Shown here: positions 34,317 through 36,544 of the stretch, one piece after another
Layout: each line of letters opens with the position of its first letter
How positions within the stretch are numbered: position 1 is the stretch's first letter
Source of the DNA: JBBSTY01 sp038235385
Lineage (GTDB): Bacteria; Actinomycetota; Acidimicrobiia; Acidimicrobiales; Acidimicrobilacustridaceae
Length of the DNA: 36,544 nucleotides
Direction: 5' to 3'
NCBI GenBank assembly: GCA_038235385.1
Contig: JBBSTY010000021.1
Span: forward strand, 1-36,544
Made by a program: the position numbers and the translations under genes
The notes under the pieces: generated by a model
Database searches by the model: none
What the model was told of the DNA's origin: nothing
The model's input: only the letters and a program-made list of their open reading frames with translations

Positions 34317-36544
34317 ATGAGCCTGGCGCGCCGGCCCGCATGGCGTCGCACCCTGCGCGCGGCGTTGCGCATCGGTGCGGTCGCGCTGGTGTGCATCCCC
34401 GTCTTCGTGGTCACGGCCGCCGCCGTCGGCCTCGGGACGCTGGTGTACGGCGACCTCGAGGGCACGGTCCCGGCGGCCCGGCCCACGCTGAAGGCCGAAC
34501 CGTCCACCGTCCACCTGCGCAACCCCGACGGCTCCATGGGCGAGCAGATCGCCGAGTTCCGCGAGTTCGACATCACCCTTCCCATGACCCGCGAGCAGGT
34601 CCCCCAGGTGCTCAAGGACGCGGTCGTCGCCGCCGAGGACCAGCAGTTCTGGACGCACCGGGGTGTCGATCCGCTCGGTCTGGTGCGAGCCGCCAAGGAG
34701 AACTTCGAGCAGGATGCCACCGTCCAAGGCGCCTCCACCATCACCCAGCAGCTCGTGCGCGAGCGCTACCTCACCCGCGACCAGACGGTGGAGCGGAAGT
34801 TCAACGAGGTGCTGCTGGCCACCCGCTTCGAACGCGACCTCACGTCGAAGATCGCCCGTGAGCAGAACCTGAGCGACGCGGAGGCCGAGCGGGAGGCCAA
34901 GGAGCAGATCCTGTTCGAGTACCTCGACTCGGTGTACTTCGGCGGGGGCGCCTACGGCGCGCAGGCGGCGTCGCAGACCTACTTCCACAAGAACGTGTCC
35001 GAGCTCACCGTCTCGGAGGCGGCGATGCTCGTCGGCATCATCCCGGCCCCGTCGCTGTTCGGGCCGAGGGAGAACATCACCGTCGCCGAGCAACGGCGCA
35101 AGCTCGTGGTGCAGGAGATGGCCGACCTCGGCATGATCACCGAGGAGGAGCGCGCCGCCGCTCGCGACCAGGCGCTCTGGTACGCCCCGTACGGCGATCC
35201 GCCCAAGCCGATGGCCGTGCTCTTCCCGCCGCCGGCCACCGACAACGGGGCGTACCCGTACTACATCGACTACATCCGGACCTACCTGCTCGACAAGTAC
35301 GGACCCGAGACCCTCTACCGGGGCGGGCTCACCATCGTCGCAGGGTTCGATCCCGACCTGCAGGCGTTGGCCGAGCGCACGGTCTCGGAGGCTCTCGCCA
35401 GCATCGCCCCGCCGATCGAGATGTCGCTGGTCACGGTGGAGCCGTCGACCGGCCTCGTCAAGGCGCTCGTCGGCGGGCGCGACTGGAACGCGAGCCAGGT
35501 CAACCTGGCGCTCGGTGGCGTCCAGGGCATGCAACCCGGTTCGGCGTTCAAGGCGTTCACGGTCGCCGAGGCCCTGGAGGAGGGCTACAGCCCCGAGACG
35601 ATCTACAACGCGCCGGCCGTGTTCAACGTGCCCGGCTGCGGTGGCAGCTGCGCCATCCGCGGTGGCTCCGGCGGTCCGATCTCGATGCGGGAGGCCACGG
35701 CGCAGTCCACCAACACCTACTTCGCCCAGCTCATCCTGGACCTCGGACCGAACAACGTCGCCGAGCTCGCCAACCGTCTCGGCGTCACCCGCATCACGCT
35801 CGACAAGCAGTACTCCCTCGGTCTCACGCTCGGCGCCGACGAGGTGTCGCCGCTCGACATGGCTGCCGGGTTCTCGGTGTTCGCCAACCACGGGATCAAG
35901 CCGGGGGCGACCCCGGTGGCCTGGGTGCTCGACGGCCGGGGGGAGCTCCTCGAGGACAACACCAACCCGCACGGCCCCCGGGTCCTCAACGCCGCGGTGG
36001 CCGACTGGACCACCGATCTGCTCCGGGGCCCGGTCGAACGGGGCACCGGCACCCGGGCGGCGATCGGCCGGCCGGCGGCGGGCAAGACCGGCTCGGCCCA
36101 GGAGTACCGGGCGGCGTGGTTCGTGGGCTACACCCCCCAACTCGCGACGGCCATCTGGTTGGGCAACAAGGACAAGCCGACACCGCTGCTCAACCTGTTC
36201 GCCTTCGGGTCCACCTGGGGTGAGGTGTTCGGTGGGACCATCCCGGCGATGACCTTCTCGCGGTTCATGCGCGCGGCCCACGAAGGGATGCCGGTGGTCG
36301 AGTTCGCCACACCCGGGGTGCTCCCGCCGCCGAGCAGCGACATCCGTCAGGCCCCCGAGAACAGTCCGATCGTCGACCTGCCGCGCGACTGCAACGGACC
36401 GTGCGTGGCGACGCCGTCGCTCACGTCGCCCACCACCGCGCCCCCCGCCGACCCGGCCGCCTGCGGCGAGGACGCCGCCGAAGCGTGTCCGGCACCGGCA
36501 CCCGACACGCCCACGACCACCGCTCGACCCCGATCGGGCGCACC
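34317..36544 (+). CDS. Class A penicillin-binding protein (transglycosylase/transpeptidase), cut by window edge
   Basis: A bifunctional peptidoglycan synthase; 742 codons are visible and the stop lies beyond the window. A membrane helix (about 19-43) anchors it. The glycosyltransferase (GT51) domain has catalytic E107 in AAEDQQFWTHRGVDP, then GASTITQQLVRER (138-150) and FEYLDSVYFGGGAYG. The transpeptidase domain has S409-x-x-K412 (QPGSAFK), S464-x-N466 (QSTNT) and K590-TG (GKTGSAQEY). The C-terminus from about 675 is Pro/Thr/Cys-rich, with a likely disulfide-linked extracellular tail. It polymerises glycan and cross-links stems made from amidated lipid II (murT/gatD above). Family call certain; paralogue name not given because several exist. 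Confidence 0.93.
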   Translation, partial: MSLARRPAWRRTLRAALRIGAVALVCIPVFVVTAAAVGLGTLVYGDLEGTVPAARPTLKAEPSTVHLRNPDGSMGEQIAEFREFDITLPMTREQVPQVLKDAVVAAEDQQFWTHRGVDPLGLVRAAKENFEQDATVQGASTITQQLVRERYLTRDQTVERKFNEVLLATRFERDLTSKIAREQNLSDAEAEREAKEQILFEYLDSVYFGGGAYGAQAASQTYFHKNVSELTVSEAAMLVGIIPAPSLFGPRENITVAEQRRKLVVQEMADLGMITEEERAAARDQALWYAPYGDPPKPMAVLFPPPATDNGAYPYYIDYIRTYLLDKYGPETLYRGGLTIVAGFDPDLQALAERTVSEALASIAPPIEMSLVTVEPSTGLVKALVGGRDWNASQVNLALGGVQGMQPGSAFKAFTVAEALEEGYSPETIYNAPAVFNVPGCGGSCAIRGGSGGPISMREATAQSTNTYFAQLILDLGPNNVAELANRLGVTRITLDKQYSLGLTLGADEVSPLDMAAGFSVFANHGIKPGATPVAWVLDGRGELLEDNTNPHGPRVLNAAVADWTTDLLRGPVERGTGTRAAIGRPAAGKTGSAQEYRAAWFVGYTPQLATAIWLGNKDKPTPLLNLFAFGSTWGEVFGGTIPAMTFSRFMRAAHEGMPVVEFATPGVLPPPSSDIRQAPENSPIVDLPRDCNGPCVATPSLTSPTTAPPADPAACGEDAAEACPAPAPDTPTTTARPRSGA

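Noticed and set aside
34221..36281. 686-codon minus-strand open frame across the penicillin-binding protein gene
   Set aside because: It is the antisense shadow of a gene with complete GT51 and transpeptidase motifs.

Overview
The window is a high-GC chromosomal segment (about 70% GC by eye) with dense genes, GTG starts, many 4-base gene overlaps and short intergenic gaps. The gene set points to the Actinomycetota: an F420-type luciferase-like oxidoreductase, a Ddn-like deazaflavin protein, the MurT/GatD lipid II amidation pair, a DUF2510/SHOCT protein and an MpaB-like (DUF2236) protein. An Acidimicrobiia-like lineage is my best guess, but nothing here proves it. I see no rRNA, tRNA, insertion sequence, phage gene or CRISPR array.

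Layout. 1-2433: a TetR regulator cut by the left edge with its own operator, a small membrane protein, an F420-type oxidoreductase with a decayed fragment of a second copy beside it, and a Ddn-like protein. 2474-5307: a minus-strand operon murT-gatD-phosphatase, possibly led by a 17-residue leader peptide. 5512-7511: an RhlE-type DEAD-box helicase behind a long leader. 7607-11372: an MpaB-like protein, a HAD-CobT fusion and a short-chain dehydrogenase. 11455-16750: a cobalamin riboswitch followed by four tightly overlapping genes, a DUF4430/transcobalamin-like surface protein and a complete ECF transporter (T, fused A-A', S), which I read as a vitamin B12 or corrinoid uptake operon. 16845-22152: a 2-hydroxyacid dehydrogenase, tandem repeats, a membrane-anchored NAGPA-like protein, a tail-anchored HEPN protein and a DUF2510-PH-SHOCT protein. 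22476-25901: the biotin operon bioA-small membrane protein-bioF-bioD. 25970-30313: an ABC1 kinase, a large secreted/membrane protein and a coiled-coil protein. 30318-32148: queC-queE-queD for preQ0 synthesis, flanked on both sides by related coiled-coil proteins. 33026-36544: a CarboxypepD_reg-like envelope protein and a class A penicillin-binding protein that runs off the right edge.

Themes. Several genes serve cofactors: B12 salvage (CobT and the riboswitch-controlled ECF operon), biotin (BioA/F/D), F420-dependent redox and 7-deazaguanine. Others serve the cell wall: lipid II amidation and peptidoglycan polymerisation. Many first genes carry a TANNNT hexamer 6-7 bases before the start codon, the signature of leaderless transcripts. 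Gene ends and gaps are rich in short tandem repeats with periods of 6, 7, 8, 10 and 44 bases, and one 54-base palindromic element occurs twice, each time next to a B12 gene.
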